The notes beneath the pieces were generated by a model. That model saw only the letters and a program-made list of their open reading frames with translations, made no database searches and had not been told where the DNA came from. A stretch of DNA of 64,000 nt from UBA6144 sp964399165 (GTDB lineage Bacteria; Bdellovibrionota; Bacteriovoracia; Bacteriovoracales; Bacteriovoracaceae): contig CAYNPO010000010.1 of assembly GCA_964399165.1 (NCBI GenBank), positions 58,976-122,975 on the forward strand, given 5' to 3'. Of this stretch, positions 23,494 through 31,279 are shown piece by piece. Position numbers and translations under genes: made by a program. The first letter of the stretch is position 1. The number at the start of each line of letters is the position of its first letter.

Positions 23494-23541
23494 GTTTCCC
23501 TAGGGGCCTGGAGGCTTTCCCCCCTCCCGCCACCTACCTGT

Positions 23542-23577
23542 AAAAAATGCCCGCCCGTCGAAGCGGGCATTTTTTTT
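23542..23577. terminator. Bidirectional terminator after the paralogue cluster
   Basis: AAAAAATGCCCGC pairs perfectly over 13 bp with GCGGGCATTTTTT, with an 8-base loop and a T tract; the A run makes it work in both directions. Confidence 0.9.
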
Positions 23578-23587
23578 GCCTTACGAT

Positions 23588-23611
23588 CTCCTGGTCAACT
23601 TTCACCAGGAG
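23588..23611 (+). promoter_or_regulatory. Hairpin masking the ribosome-binding site of a leader peptide
   Basis: CTCCTGGT (23588-23595) pairs perfectly with ACCAGGAG (23604-23611), with an 8-base loop. The right arm holds AGGAG, five bases before the leader ATG at 23617. The layout matches that before paralogue 2. Confidence 0.55.
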
Positions 23612-23616
23612 TTCCC

Positions 23617-23649
23617 ATGAAAACCACCTTGCCTGGGGCTGCCCTCTAA
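23617..23649 (+). CDS. Ten-residue leader peptide coupled to the next gene
   Basis: A minimal frame encodes M-K-T-T-L-P-G-A-A-L and ends in TAA, whose last base is the A of the next ATG (TAATG). It has the only good ribosome-binding site in front of the downstream gene. Translation of the leader would therefore deliver ribosomes to the main start. Real translation is not proven. The alternative is that this is a relic of a duplicated gene start, since the first residues resemble those of the next protein. Confidence 0.45.
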   Translation: MKTTLPGAAL

Positions 23650-24317
23650 TGAAGACCCTCGCGGCTTACCTCTTCATCGGAATGGCGTCGGCCCAAGCGG
23701 CGACCAGCTTCCTGCCGATCTCAGAAGGCCGGGGCATCCGCCTTTCCGATGCCCGGCAGGTCTTCCAGGTTTGCCTGGAAGGCCCTCAAGGTTACGCCGC
23801 CCAGGTGGCCCGCGTGCTGGGGCTTCGAGGCCAGCTGCGCCTCTCCACCCGGGAGCACAACAGCGCCGGCCGCATGGTCCCCTCCACCTTCGCCGAGGCC
23901 CTGCGCGACCGCGCCTGGAGAGGCCTGGGCGAAGGCGAAATATGGTTTAACCCCGAGCACGCCCTGCGCGCGGAAGGGGACCGGGGGAGCAGCGTCAGCC
24001 TCCAGGCTATCAGTCCCCACACGACCCTCCTGGATCTGGTGGGAGGCGGCGAGACTACCAAGCTTTCCCTGCACCTGGGACTTCCCAGCCTGCGCTTTGT
24101 CGCCTCCCGCGAAGTTTCCGAAGGACTGGACCGCCTGGGCCGTCCGGTGGCCGCGGTCCGCCTCCTCCAGGGCGTGGTCCTGGAGGTCAACCGCCATTAC
24201 GACCGCCCTCAACACGTAGCCAACTGGCAAACCCGCGAACACACCCAATTCAGCATCGACCAACGCACCCTGGTCGCCTGTCTGAAAAATGGGCTTGAAG
24301 CCGCTGCTCTCCGCTAG
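23649..24317 (+). CDS. Secreted protein of unknown function
   Basis: The 222-residue protein begins M-K-T-L-A-A-Y-L-F-I and has a signal peptide ending at A-Q-A near residue 18. The mature part is of mixed alpha/beta composition with a G-V-V-L-E-V-N-R-H-Y segment near residue 180 and a cysteine near each end. I do not recognise it. No ribosome-binding site directly precedes the ATG, which overlaps the stop of a ten-codon leader, so coupling is likely. It lies in the block of secreted proteins downstream of the YNREL family. Confidence 0.65.
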   Translation: MKTLAAYLFIGMASAQAATSFLPISEGRGIRLSDARQVFQVCLEGPQGYAAQVARVLGLRGQLRLSTREHNSAGRMVPSTFAEALRDRAWRGLGEGEIWFNPEHALRAEGDRGSSVSLQAISPHTTLLDLVGGGETTKLSLHLGLPSLRFVASREVSEGLDRLGRPVAAVRLLQGVVLEVNRHYDRPQHVANWQTREHTQFSIDQRTLVACLKNGLEAAALR

Positions 24318-24334
24318 TTTGTAATTTCTTCCCA

Positions 24335-24374
24335 GCTCCCCCCGTGGGACCGGGATACCCCCTACCATGGGAGC
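24335..24374 (+). promoter_or_regulatory. Three-tier hairpin masking a ribosome-binding site
   Basis: GCTCCC (24335-24340) pairs with GGGAGC (24369-24374), which abuts the ATG at 24375. Inner stems pair GTGGG with CCTAC (one G-U) and GGG with CCC around ATA. The Shine-Dalgarno bases are in the outer stem. Confidence 0.45.
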
Positions 24375-25274
24375 ATGCAAACCCTCATCCGCTTCGCCAT
24401 CTTGGCCATGTTCCTCATCCTCATGGGGTCCAACGCCGAGGCCAAGGTGCTGCTGCTCACCTCGTTTGAGCGGGCCAGTGAGGAGCGCGTGGTGGAGCGC
24501 TCCTTCCGCCAGCGCATGCGTCCCGCCCGTGGCCAAGCCGCCACTGAAATCGAAGTTCGCCACAAAGCCACCCAGTGGGAACTCTACCAGGCCCTGCAGG
24601 ACCATACGCTGGAAGGCGTGTTCTGGGTTTCACACGGACAGTCCGCCCCCGCGGCGATGGGCGGCATGGTGGTGCCCAAGCTTCTCGACCACCGCGGCGA
24701 CAACGTGGCCCCCATCTTTGCCCTCGCCTCACCCGGGCTGAACTTCGTGGGAGCCATTGGTTGCAACCTCTCCAGCATCCTCGAGCAGTCCCGCGTGCTG
24801 GATAACCTCCGCCGCCGCAGTTACGTGTCCTCCGACGCTCGGGCCAGCGCCACCCGTGAGATCGAGCGGGCGGTGCGCGCTTTCCGCGCCTTGGGCCCTG
24901 CAACCACCTACCAGCCCCCCCAGACCATCACGGGACTTGAGCGCGGCCACCTGCGCGTGCTCCGCTTCGTCCCGGCCGACGCCGACGTCTCACGACTGCG
25001 CGCCCTGCGCGTGATCGTGGGTGAGCGCCTGGTGGGCCTCATGCCCGCGCCCACCCCCGGCGCCTGGGCCCAGTACCGCGTTGCCATCCCCCCCACCGTG
25101 GAATCCCTGGATGTGAAGCTCGAAACCGGCGAGAACCCCCTGGCCACGAACCTCGGAGCCTGGGGCGACGTGCGCGTGGACTCCCGAGACCTGGGCGGCA
25201 CCTGGGAGATGTTCACCGGCCCGGAAGGGGAGCCCCTGGGCGTGAACCACCGGCTGTTCTTCCACGCTCCCTGA
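24375..25274 (+). CDS. Secreted protein with caspase-like (clan CD) His/Cys motifs
   Basis: The 299-residue protein has a signal peptide ending at A-E-A (residue 23). Two motifs match the layout of clan CD peptidases such as caspases, gingipains and CHAT proteins: a hydrophobic strand followed by His-Gly (V-F-W-V-S-H-G, H87) and, 43 residues later, a hydrophobic strand leading to Cys (F-V-G-A-I-G-C-N, C130). The C-terminal 130 residues look like a beta-sandwich. If active, it would be a periplasmic or secreted cysteine peptidase. The family call is inferred from two motifs and their order, and an inactive relative is possible. It is followed closely by another secreted protein gene. Confidence 0.5.
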   Translation: MQTLIRFAILAMFLILMGSNAEAKVLLLTSFERASEERVVERSFRQRMRPARGQAATEIEVRHKATQWELYQALQDHTLEGVFWVSHGQSAPAAMGGMVVPKLLDHRGDNVAPIFALASPGLNFVGAIGCNLSSILEQSRVLDNLRRRSYVSSDARASATREIERAVRAFRALGPATTYQPPQTITGLERGHLRVLRFVPADADVSRLRALRVIVGERLVGLMPAPTPGAWAQYRVAIPPTVESLDVKLETGENPLATNLGAWGDVRVDSRDLGGTWEMFTGPEGEPLGVNHRLFFHAP

Positions 25275-25304
25275 TTTGGCACCCCCCTTGCTCTCTTCCG
25301 GGGT

Positions 25305-26240
25305 ATGAAACCCTGGACACCAAAAACCTCCTCCGATTCCCACGGGTTGGCCAAAGCCTCCCGGGAAGTGTCGACAGGCCGCTGGTCGGTCGCCGGAAAG
25401 TGTCTAAAGTTTGGACACCTGGTTTTAGGCTGCCTCTTGGTCCTCTTCCCCGCCCTCATGGACGTCCACCAGACCCAGGGCCGCGCCCCCGCCAGCTATG
25501 TGCCCAACGACGACGTGATAGCCGTGCCAGTCTCCGCCGAGATCTCCTTCTATGAAAAGCACATCCTCGACGACAAAAAGTGGTCTGAGAAAAGCCGGGT
25601 CCAGCAGCAGGTCCGCATTTGGCAGGAAAATGAGCTGATGGCCCAGCGGTACGGCCTGGACACCAACAGCGGCGCCTACTTCGTGCCCCAGCAGGAAGAG
25701 AAGTGGCGCTGGTTCCAAAAGAGCTATTTCCGCTTCCTCACCAAGAAAGGGGAAAAGCCACTCCAGCAGGAAGGGCAAGAACTGATCGATAGCTGGGTGA
25801 ACACCGACGAAGTGGACTCCATCGACGAAATGGAAGCCTCCTTCCGGGCCACCACCCGTCGCTCCCACACCGGCCGTGCCCTTCCGCGCGCGCTCCAGGA
25901 GCGCCAGGTCGCGAAGACCAAGAAGTTCCGATTCCACTTCCAGCCCCGCGTGGAGCAAGGTCTGCTCATCCTGCGCGCCGAGAGTGAGTGGTTCGACGCC
26001 CGCGCCTGGTTGGGCGTGAACGGCGAATCCGAATTCAAACTCGAGCGCGAGTTCAAGGCCACCGGCACCCGCTTCATGATGAACTACTACGGCCACACCA
26101 CCGAGTATCTGGCCAACGTCGACCAGCGCATCCACGGCGGCTGGTCCCTGCGCTTCACCAACAGCCGCGATCCGGATTCCTCAGATCCGCGGCGCTTGGA
26201 CGAGAGGAAGATCCAATTACGCTACGGTGCGCAGTTCTAG
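25305..26240 (+). CDS. Exported protein with beta-rich C-terminus, function unknown
   Basis: The 311-residue protein has a long basic N-region of about 35 residues before a hydrophobic segment (F-G-H-L-V-L-G-C-L-L-V-L-F), then a W- and E-rich middle part and an alternating, beta-like C-terminal 110 residues ending in Y-G-A-Q-F, the aromatic end seen in outer-membrane barrels. Its full barrel character is uncertain because the beta part is short. The start at 25305 follows a weak CGGGG site. A 19-bp palindrome at 25400-25418 lies inside the N-region, raising the possibility that the true start is further downstream. Confidence 0.55.
   Translation: MKPWTPKTSSDSHGLAKASREVSTGRWSVAGKCLKFGHLVLGCLLVLFPALMDVHQTQGRAPASYVPNDDVIAVPVSAEISFYEKHILDDKKWSEKSRVQQQVRIWQENELMAQRYGLDTNSGAYFVPQQEEKWRWFQKSYFRFLTKKGEKPLQQEGQELIDSWVNTDEVDSIDEMEASFRATTRRSHTGRALPRALQERQVAKTKKFRFHFQPRVEQGLLILRAESEWFDARAWLGVNGESEFKLEREFKATGTRFMMNYYGHTTEYLANVDQRIHGGWSLRFTNSRDPDSSDPRRLDERKIQLRYGAQF
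25400..25418. repeat. 19-bp near-palindrome, copy 1 of a shared site
   Basis: GTGTCTAAAGTTTGGACAC is symmetric around its central G except for one base pair. It matches 17 of 19 positions of the reverse complement of the site at 55489-55507. An operator for a shared regulator is a reasonable hypothesis. Confidence 0.45.
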
Positions 26241-26337
26241 GCCTCCACATCCCTCTATTTTGCGGCGCGCATAACTGGCCCGATCTGAGGCTCCTGGGTA
26301 TCCTGGGTCGACTTTTTCCACCCTGAGGGAGACCCGC

Positions 26338-27597
26338 ATGAGCCTTTTCGAGAGCCCATTCTTCCAGGACGCCTTCGCGCAACTGGAGTCCGCAGGCGCC
26401 ATCATGAAGATGGACCCCAACGTCTTAGAGCGCCTGAAGTACCCCAAGCGCGCCCTGCAGGTGTCCGTGCCCATCCGCCTGGACGACGGCTCGGTGAAAG
26501 TGTTCGAGGGCTACCGCGTCCAGCACAACATGACCCTCGGCCCGGGCAAAGGCGGGATCCGCTACCACATGGGCGTGAACCTCTCTGAGACCGCGGCCCT
26601 CGCCATGCTCATGACCTTCAAGAACTCCCTGGTGGGGCTGCCCTTGGGCGGCGCCAAGGGTGGCATCCGCGTGGACCCCAATGAACTATCCCGCGCCGAA
26701 CTGCAGGCCCTCACACGTCGTTACACAACCGAGATCTCCATGATCATCGGCCCGGACAAGGACGTGCCCGCCCCCGACATCGGCACCGACGGCCAAACCA
26801 TGGCCTGGTTGATGGACACCTACTCCCAGCTCCACGGCTACGCCATCCCTGGCGTGGTCACCGGCAAGCCCATCGCCGTGGGCGGGTCCCTTGGGCGCGC
26901 GGAATCCACCGGCAAAGGCGTCGCTTTCTGCATCAACTTCGCGTACCAGCGTCTGGGCAAGCAGATCGGCAGCGAAACCACCGTCGCCATCCACGGCTTC
27001 GGCAAGGTGGGCATTCCTGCCGCCCATGATCTCTCCGCACAAGGCGCGAAAATCGTCGCCGTCTCCGATTACACCGGCGGCGTTTACAACAAGAACGGCC
27101 TCAACGTGAACAACGTGGTGGAGTGGGTGAAGAAGAACAAGGTCCTCAAGGGCTATCCCGAGGCCGACCACATCACCAACGACGAGCTGTTGGCGCTGGA
27201 TGTGGATGTGCTCGTTCCCGCCGCCATTGACGGCGTGATCACCAAGGACAACATGCATACCGTGAAGGCGCGCATGATCGCCGAGGGCGCCAACGGGCCG
27301 TTGACCAAGGAGGCGGTGGAGCACCTCACCGCCCAGGGCTGCTTCATCATCCCGGACATCCTGTGCAACTCCGGCGGCGTGATCGTGTCTTATTTCGAGT
27401 GGGTGCAGGGCCTGCAGATGTTCTTCTGGGACTTGGACACCATCAACAAGAAGCTCCACGACATCATGAAAATCGCCTTCGACCGGGTCATGGGAAGCAC
27501 TGAGAAATACAAGTGCAACACCAAGCAAGCGGCGCTCATCACGTCCATCCACCGGCTCGAAACCGCCATGCGCCTGCGGGGCATGTGGCCGGGCTGA
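26338..27597 (+). CDS. Glu/Leu/Phe/Val dehydrogenase
   Basis: The 419-residue enzyme belongs to the amino-acid dehydrogenase family, with oxidative deamination or reductive amination of glutamate as the likely reaction. It shows G-P-G-K-G-G-I-R-Y-H near residue 66, the catalytic lysine in L-G-G-A-K-G-G-I near residue 104, D-V-P-A-P-D-I-G-T with the catalytic Asp, and the dinucleotide fold T-V-A-I-H-G-F-G-K-V-G near residue 217. Length and motifs fit the hexameric NAD-dependent glutamate dehydrogenases best. The start is supported by GAGGGAG. A strong terminator follows. Confidence 0.92.
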   Translation: MSLFESPFFQDAFAQLESAGAIMKMDPNVLERLKYPKRALQVSVPIRLDDGSVKVFEGYRVQHNMTLGPGKGGIRYHMGVNLSETAALAMLMTFKNSLVGLPLGGAKGGIRVDPNELSRAELQALTRRYTTEISMIIGPDKDVPAPDIGTDGQTMAWLMDTYSQLHGYAIPGVVTGKPIAVGGSLGRAESTGKGVAFCINFAYQRLGKQIGSETTVAIHGFGKVGIPAAHDLSAQGAKIVAVSDYTGGVYNKNGLNVNNVVEWVKKNKVLKGYPEADHITNDELLALDVDVLVPAAIDGVITKDNMHTVKARMIAEGANGPLTKEAVEHLTAQGCFIIPDILCNSGGVIVSYFEWVQGLQMFFWDLDTINKKLHDIMKIAFDRVMGSTEKYKCNTKQAALITSIHRLETAMRLRGMWPG

Positions 27598-27620
27598 TCC
27601 TCAGCCAATGCATTTCCGAA

Positions 27621-27646
27621 AAGGGGCCTTCGGGCCCCTTTTTTTT
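27621..27646 (+). terminator. Rho-independent terminator after the dehydrogenase gene
   Basis: AAGGGGCC and GGCCCCTT form an 8-bp stem with a TTCG tetraloop and an eight-base T tract. Confidence 0.92.
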
Positions 27647-27726
27647 CGCCCTGAACACCGTCTTTGCCACTGATTCTCTATCTTTGCCGATTCGCCGTCG
27701 GTTCCCGGTTTTGCAATGAGGCGGGC

Positions 27727-28233
27727 ATGGAATCACAAATTCAGACGTACGTTTTCTCACGCCGAAACGGCGGCCCGGTCACCCTTTTCGGCTACGCCAC
27801 GAAATCCCTGCCGGGACTCGAAATCAACGGTCTCGGCCGTTATGGCAAGACCCTCAAGGAGAAAGTGGTGTTCATCACCCGGAGCCGTAACCTTCCGGTG
27901 CCCCTCAAGCGCTATGTGATCAGCGCGGAGTATGAGGTCGAGCAAGACCCGGAGGGATTGCGGTGGATGGATGTGCCCGTGCTCATGCTCTACTGGCACA
28001 TGGCGGGGTTGGTTCGGATGGGACGATTGGACAATTGCGTGGTGGCGGGACAGGTCTCGCCCGCGGGAGAAATCCTGGTGCGGCAGGGGGACGAAGTGTG
28101 GAGCTGGGCGGCTTCCCAGCGACTGACGCTGCTTGGAAACTACCGCTACAACGAGCCAGACCATGTCCGCCAGGTGCACTTGGCTGACGTACTCGCGGGA
28201 ATACCCGAGCTGAAGTTCACCCAGTTCAGATAG
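27727..28233 (+). CDS. Stand-alone ChlI/ComM N-terminal-like domain protein
   Basis: The 168-residue protein resembles the N-terminal ChlI (Lon-S16-like) domain of ComM: it has a Y-V-F-S opening strand, L-P-G-L-E-I-N-G-L near residue 34, the K-E-K-V-V-F helix and V-P-L-K-R-Y-V-I-S near residue 60. In ComM and RadA this domain is fused to an ATPase; here the gene ends without a P-loop. It may be a regulatory or structural remnant. The start is taken at ATG 27727 to match the domain start. It is convergent with pfkA and overlaps its end by eight bases. Confidence 0.5.
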   Translation: MESQIQTYVFSRRNGGPVTLFGYATKSLPGLEINGLGRYGKTLKEKVVFITRSRNLPVPLKRYVISAEYEVEQDPEGLRWMDVPVLMLYWHMAGLVRMGRLDNCVVAGQVSPAGEILVRQGDEVWSWAASQRLTLLGNYRYNEPDHVRQVHLADVLAGIPELKFTQFR

Positions 28234-29203
28234 AGAGCTTCTCCGCCAGTCCCACGTACTCGGTGAAACCCGTGTCGACCTTCTTGATGCAGACCTCGAG
28301 GTCTTCGAACGTCACCTTGCCATCCTTAACCACCGTCACCCGCGCGGCTTCGCCGGCCAGCAGGGCCTCCACGGCCATTGAGCCCATTTGTGAGGCGATG
28401 AAGCGGTCGTTGGAAGCCGGGGATCCTCCTCGTTGGACGTGTCCTAAGATGCAAACGTGGGCGTCCAACCCATGCTTTTCCTTCATCTCTTTTTGGATGG
28501 CGTAGCTACGGCCGGCGACGGGACCCTCCGCGACGATGATGATCGAAGAGTCCTTGCCGCGGGCGACGCCGCGGTGGATGTCGTCCACGATCTTCTGCAG
28601 GGGGACATTGGCGTGGGGCAGGAGCACGTTCTCCGCGCCAGTGCACACGCCCACCTTGAGTGCGATGGCGGAAGAATTACGTCCCATGACCTCCACGAGG
28701 AAGGTGCGGGCGTGGGAGTGGGCGGTGTCGCGGATTCGGTCCACGGCCTCTATGGCGGTCTGAACCGCGGTGTCGAATCCAATGGTGTATTCGGTGCCGG
28801 CGATGTCATTGTCGATGGTTCCAGGAATGCCAATGACCGGCACCTTTTGCTCCCGCCAAAGGGACCAGGCTCCGTTGAACGACCCATCACCGCCGATGAC
28901 CACCAGGGAGTCGATACCCTGGGCCCGCAGGATGTCCGCGGCTTTTTTCCGGAACTCCGGCTTCATCCACTCCGGACAGCGGGAGGTTTGAAGCACGGTG
29001 CCCCCGCGCTGGATGATGTTGCCCACCGAGGAGAGGCCCATAGGTTCGAACTCGCCCCGAAGCAGGCCCGCGTAGCCGCGCTTAATCCCCATGACTTTAT
29101 GGCCGTGAAAGATGGCGGTGCGGACCACCGCGCGGATGGCGCAGTTCATCCCCGGGCTGTCGCCCCCGGAACAAAGGAGACCGATGGTGCGGGGAGAACT
29201 CAT
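28226..29203 (-). CDS. pfkA: 6-phosphofructokinase
   Basis: The 325-residue enzyme phosphorylates fructose 6-phosphate. It has C-S-G-G-D-S-P-G-M-N near residue 11, G-G-D-G-S-F-N-G-A near residue 103, the catalytic P-G-T-I-D-N-D-I near residue 125, and V-E-V-M-G-R-N-S near residue 164. The residues of G-G-D-G-S point to ATP rather than pyrophosphate as donor. The ATG at 29203 overlaps the gpmI stop (ATGA). The order rlmH-gpmI-pfkA puts two glycolytic enzymes in one operon. The frame is open upstream into gpmI, but that extension is not coding. Confidence 0.95.
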   Translation of the reverse strand: MSSPRTIGLLCSGGDSPGMNCAIRAVVRTAIFHGHKVMGIKRGYAGLLRGEFEPMGLSSVGNIIQRGGTVLQTSRCPEWMKPEFRKKAADILRAQGIDSLVVIGGDGSFNGAWSLWREQKVPVIGIPGTIDNDIAGTEYTIGFDTAVQTAIEAVDRIRDTAHSHARTFLVEVMGRNSSAIALKVGVCTGAENVLLPHANVPLQKIVDDIHRGVARGKDSSIIIVAEGPVAGRSYAIQKEMKEKHGLDAHVCILGHVQRGGSPASNDRFIASQMGSMAVEALLAGEAARVTVVKDGKVTFEDLEVCIKKVDTGFTEYVGLAEKLSI

Positions 29204-30741
29204 AGGAAGACCGCCTTGCCGGTGAAGGATGTCGGCATGGGCATGCCGAGGATGGTGAGGACGGTGGGGGCCACGTCCTTGAGCGCGGGGGTTTTGCAAT
29301 CGGGGTTCAAGGGAACCTTTTGGTCGCGTAGTTTGGGGTGCACCACGCAGAAGGGCACTTCCGCCTCGGAATGCGAGGTGTGGGGAGAGCCGTCGGGATA
29401 AACCATCTGATCGGCGTTTCCGTGGTCGGCGGTGATGACGAGGGTGACGTCTTCCTGGGCACATTTGACCACCAGCCGGGCGATGCACTCGTCCAGTGCT
29501 TCGATGGCCTTCACGGTGGCCTCGTACTTGCCCGAATGACCCACCATGTCCGGGTTGGCGAAGTTCACCGCGTAGAAAGTGAAAGACTCGTCGCTGAGTT
29601 TCTCGCACAGCATTTCGCATACCGCGGGAGCGCTCATCTCGGGCTTGAGGTCGTAAGTGGCCACTTCGCGGGGGGAGGGGATCAGCACGCGCTCCTCACC
29701 GGGAAAGGGCTTCTCTTCCCCGCCGTTGAAGAAGTAGGTCACGTGGGCGTACTTCTCGGTCTCGGCGATCTTGAACTGCTTGCGGCCGCTTTCGCCCAGA
29801 TACTGGGCGAGGGTGCCTTTGACCTTTTCCTTGTCGAAGAGGACGGGAAGGCCAGGCAACTCGTCGGGTACGTAGGGGCTCATGCATAGCCAGTAGCCGG
29901 GACGGGCGTGCACCGGGAATTCCTTGAAGCCGGGGTCGTTCCACGCCAGCGTGATCTGGCGTGCGCGGTCTGGTCGGAAGTTGAGAAAGAATAGCGGGTC
30001 GCCCGCGCGAATGGCGCCCTCGGTGGAGAAGAGCGCGGGGAGGATGAACTCGTCGAAGCGTCCGCTGGCGTACTCGTCCTGTACGTAGGCCTCGGGGGAT
30101 TTGTCCATGATGCCCTCGCCACCGGACATCACCGCCATGGCGGACTGAATCTTCTCCCAGCGCCGGTCCCGATCCATGCCGATGGAGCGGCCCTGGAGGC
30201 TCGCCAGGGTGAAGCCTCCCACACTGAGGATGTCGCGCAGGTAGTGAAGCCCCTTGTCCTTGGGCGTGTCCCTCCCGTCCATGAAGGCGTGGAGGAAGAC
30301 TTTCACACCCTTTTCCTGCTTAAGGAGACCCAGCACATGCTTGAGGTGGTCGATGTGGGAATGCACACCGCCATCGGAGAGGAGAGTCAGGAGGTGCAAT
30401 CGGCCCGCTTTGCGGGCTTTTTCCAACAGCTCTTTCCAGCGGGGCATGTCTTTGAGCGAATCGTTGGCCACTGCCTCGTTGATGCGCACCAAGTCCTGGC
30501 GAACCGGACGGCCTGCGCCGAGGTTCATGTGTCCCACTTCGGAGTTGCCCGCCACGCCCTTGGGCAGGCCCACGGCTTCGCCACCCGGCTGGATGGTGGT
30601 GAAAGGGTAATGGGCGAAGAGGTCGTCGAGGGTCGGTTTTTTGGCATGCAGGACCGCGTTCTTCAGGTCCTGTGGATTGTGGCCGAAGCCGTCCAGAATG
30701 CACAGGAGCACGCGCTTGCTCAGGCCTTGGATCGAGTTCAT
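29200..30741 (-). CDS. gpmI: 2,3-bisphosphoglycerate-independent phosphoglycerate mutase
   Basis: The 513-residue enzyme interconverts 2- and 3-phosphoglycerate with two manganese ions. The metal-binding L-D-G-F-G is near residue 16, the phosphoserine is in G-N-S-E-V-G-H-M near residue 66, and the second metal site is seen in T-A-D-H-G-N-A-D near residue 450. Length matches the family. It follows rlmH by nine bases and overlaps pfkA by four. Confidence 0.96.
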   Translation of the reverse strand: MNSIQGLSKRVLLCILDGFGHNPQDLKNAVLHAKKPTLDDLFAHYPFTTIQPGGEAVGLPKGVAGNSEVGHMNLGAGRPVRQDLVRINEAVANDSLKDMPRWKELLEKARKAGRLHLLTLLSDGGVHSHIDHLKHVLGLLKQEKGVKVFLHAFMDGRDTPKDKGLHYLRDILSVGGFTLASLQGRSIGMDRDRRWEKIQSAMAVMSGGEGIMDKSPEAYVQDEYASGRFDEFILPALFSTEGAIRAGDPLFFLNFRPDRARQITLAWNDPGFKEFPVHARPGYWLCMSPYVPDELPGLPVLFDKEKVKGTLAQYLGESGRKQFKIAETEKYAHVTYFFNGGEEKPFPGEERVLIPSPREVATYDLKPEMSAPAVCEMLCEKLSDESFTFYAVNFANPDMVGHSGKYEATVKAIEALDECIARLVVKCAQEDVTLVITADHGNADQMVYPDGSPHTSHSEAEVPFCVVHPKLRDQKVPLNPDCKTPALKDVAPTVLTILGMPMPTSFTGKAVFL

Positions 30742-30750
30742 GGGAAACCT

Positions 30751-31209
30751 TCAGTTGTGGTACGGGTGGCCGGTCCGCAACGTCTGGGCCCGGTAGAGTT
30801 GCTCCACCAGGAGAATTCTCGCCAGTTTATGCGGGAATGTCAGCTCGGAGAGCGAAACGCGCTCCTGGCACCCTTCGAGAAACCCAGGGGTGAACCCATG
30901 GGCACCCGCGATGAGGAAGACGATTTTGGACGGTCTTTCCAGGAGCCGAGCGCTCCATTGGGCGAAGGCCCGGGAATCCTGCCGGGTGCCCCACTCGGTG
31001 AGGGCAATCCGATGGAGGGGCCCGTCCTTCTCCCACTCCCGTAACTTTTTGGCCAAAGCCTCACTCTCGGCGTCCTTATCCTCGGCGTTTGCCCGCACTT
31101 CGTGGATCACCAAGCGGGGGTTCACAATGCGCTTGAGGTAGTCGGCTTCCACCGCCTCCAGAGCAGGGTCTTTTAGCTTGCCCACGCAGACGAGATGCAA
31201 TTCTCTCAT
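30751..31209 (-). CDS. rlmH: 23S rRNA pseudouridine-1915 N3-methyltransferase
   Basis: The 152-residue SPOUT methyltransferase has V-G-K-L-K near residue 8, a trefoil-knot region F-L-I-A-G-A-H-G-F near residue 100, L-S-E-L-T-F-P-H near residue 124 and the C-terminal Y-R-A-Q-T-L-R-T-G-H-P-Y-H, the family signature. I start at ATG 31209 to match the family; an upstream start at 31260 adds 17 non-conserved residues. It is first in the rlmH-gpmI-pfkA operon. In many bacteria rlmH follows rsfS, which here lies 11 kb away. Confidence 0.95.
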   Translation of the reverse strand: MRELHLVCVGKLKDPALEAVEADYLKRIVNPRLVIHEVRANAEDKDAESEALAKKLREWEKDGPLHRIALTEWGTRQDSRAFAQWSARLLERPSKIVFLIAGAHGFTPGFLEGCQERVSLSELTFPHKLARILLVEQLYRAQTLRTGHPYHN

Positions 31210-31279
31210 CTCAATATTCTCACGCGATCTTGCCATGGATTCCATGGATAAACTCTTCACTCTTACTTAAAATGCCCGC

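Noticed and set aside
25404..25434. TAAAGTTT in the 19-bp palindromes as a flagellar sigma-28 -35 element
   Set aside because: The matching GCCGATAA-type -10 is missing 11 bases downstream at both sites.
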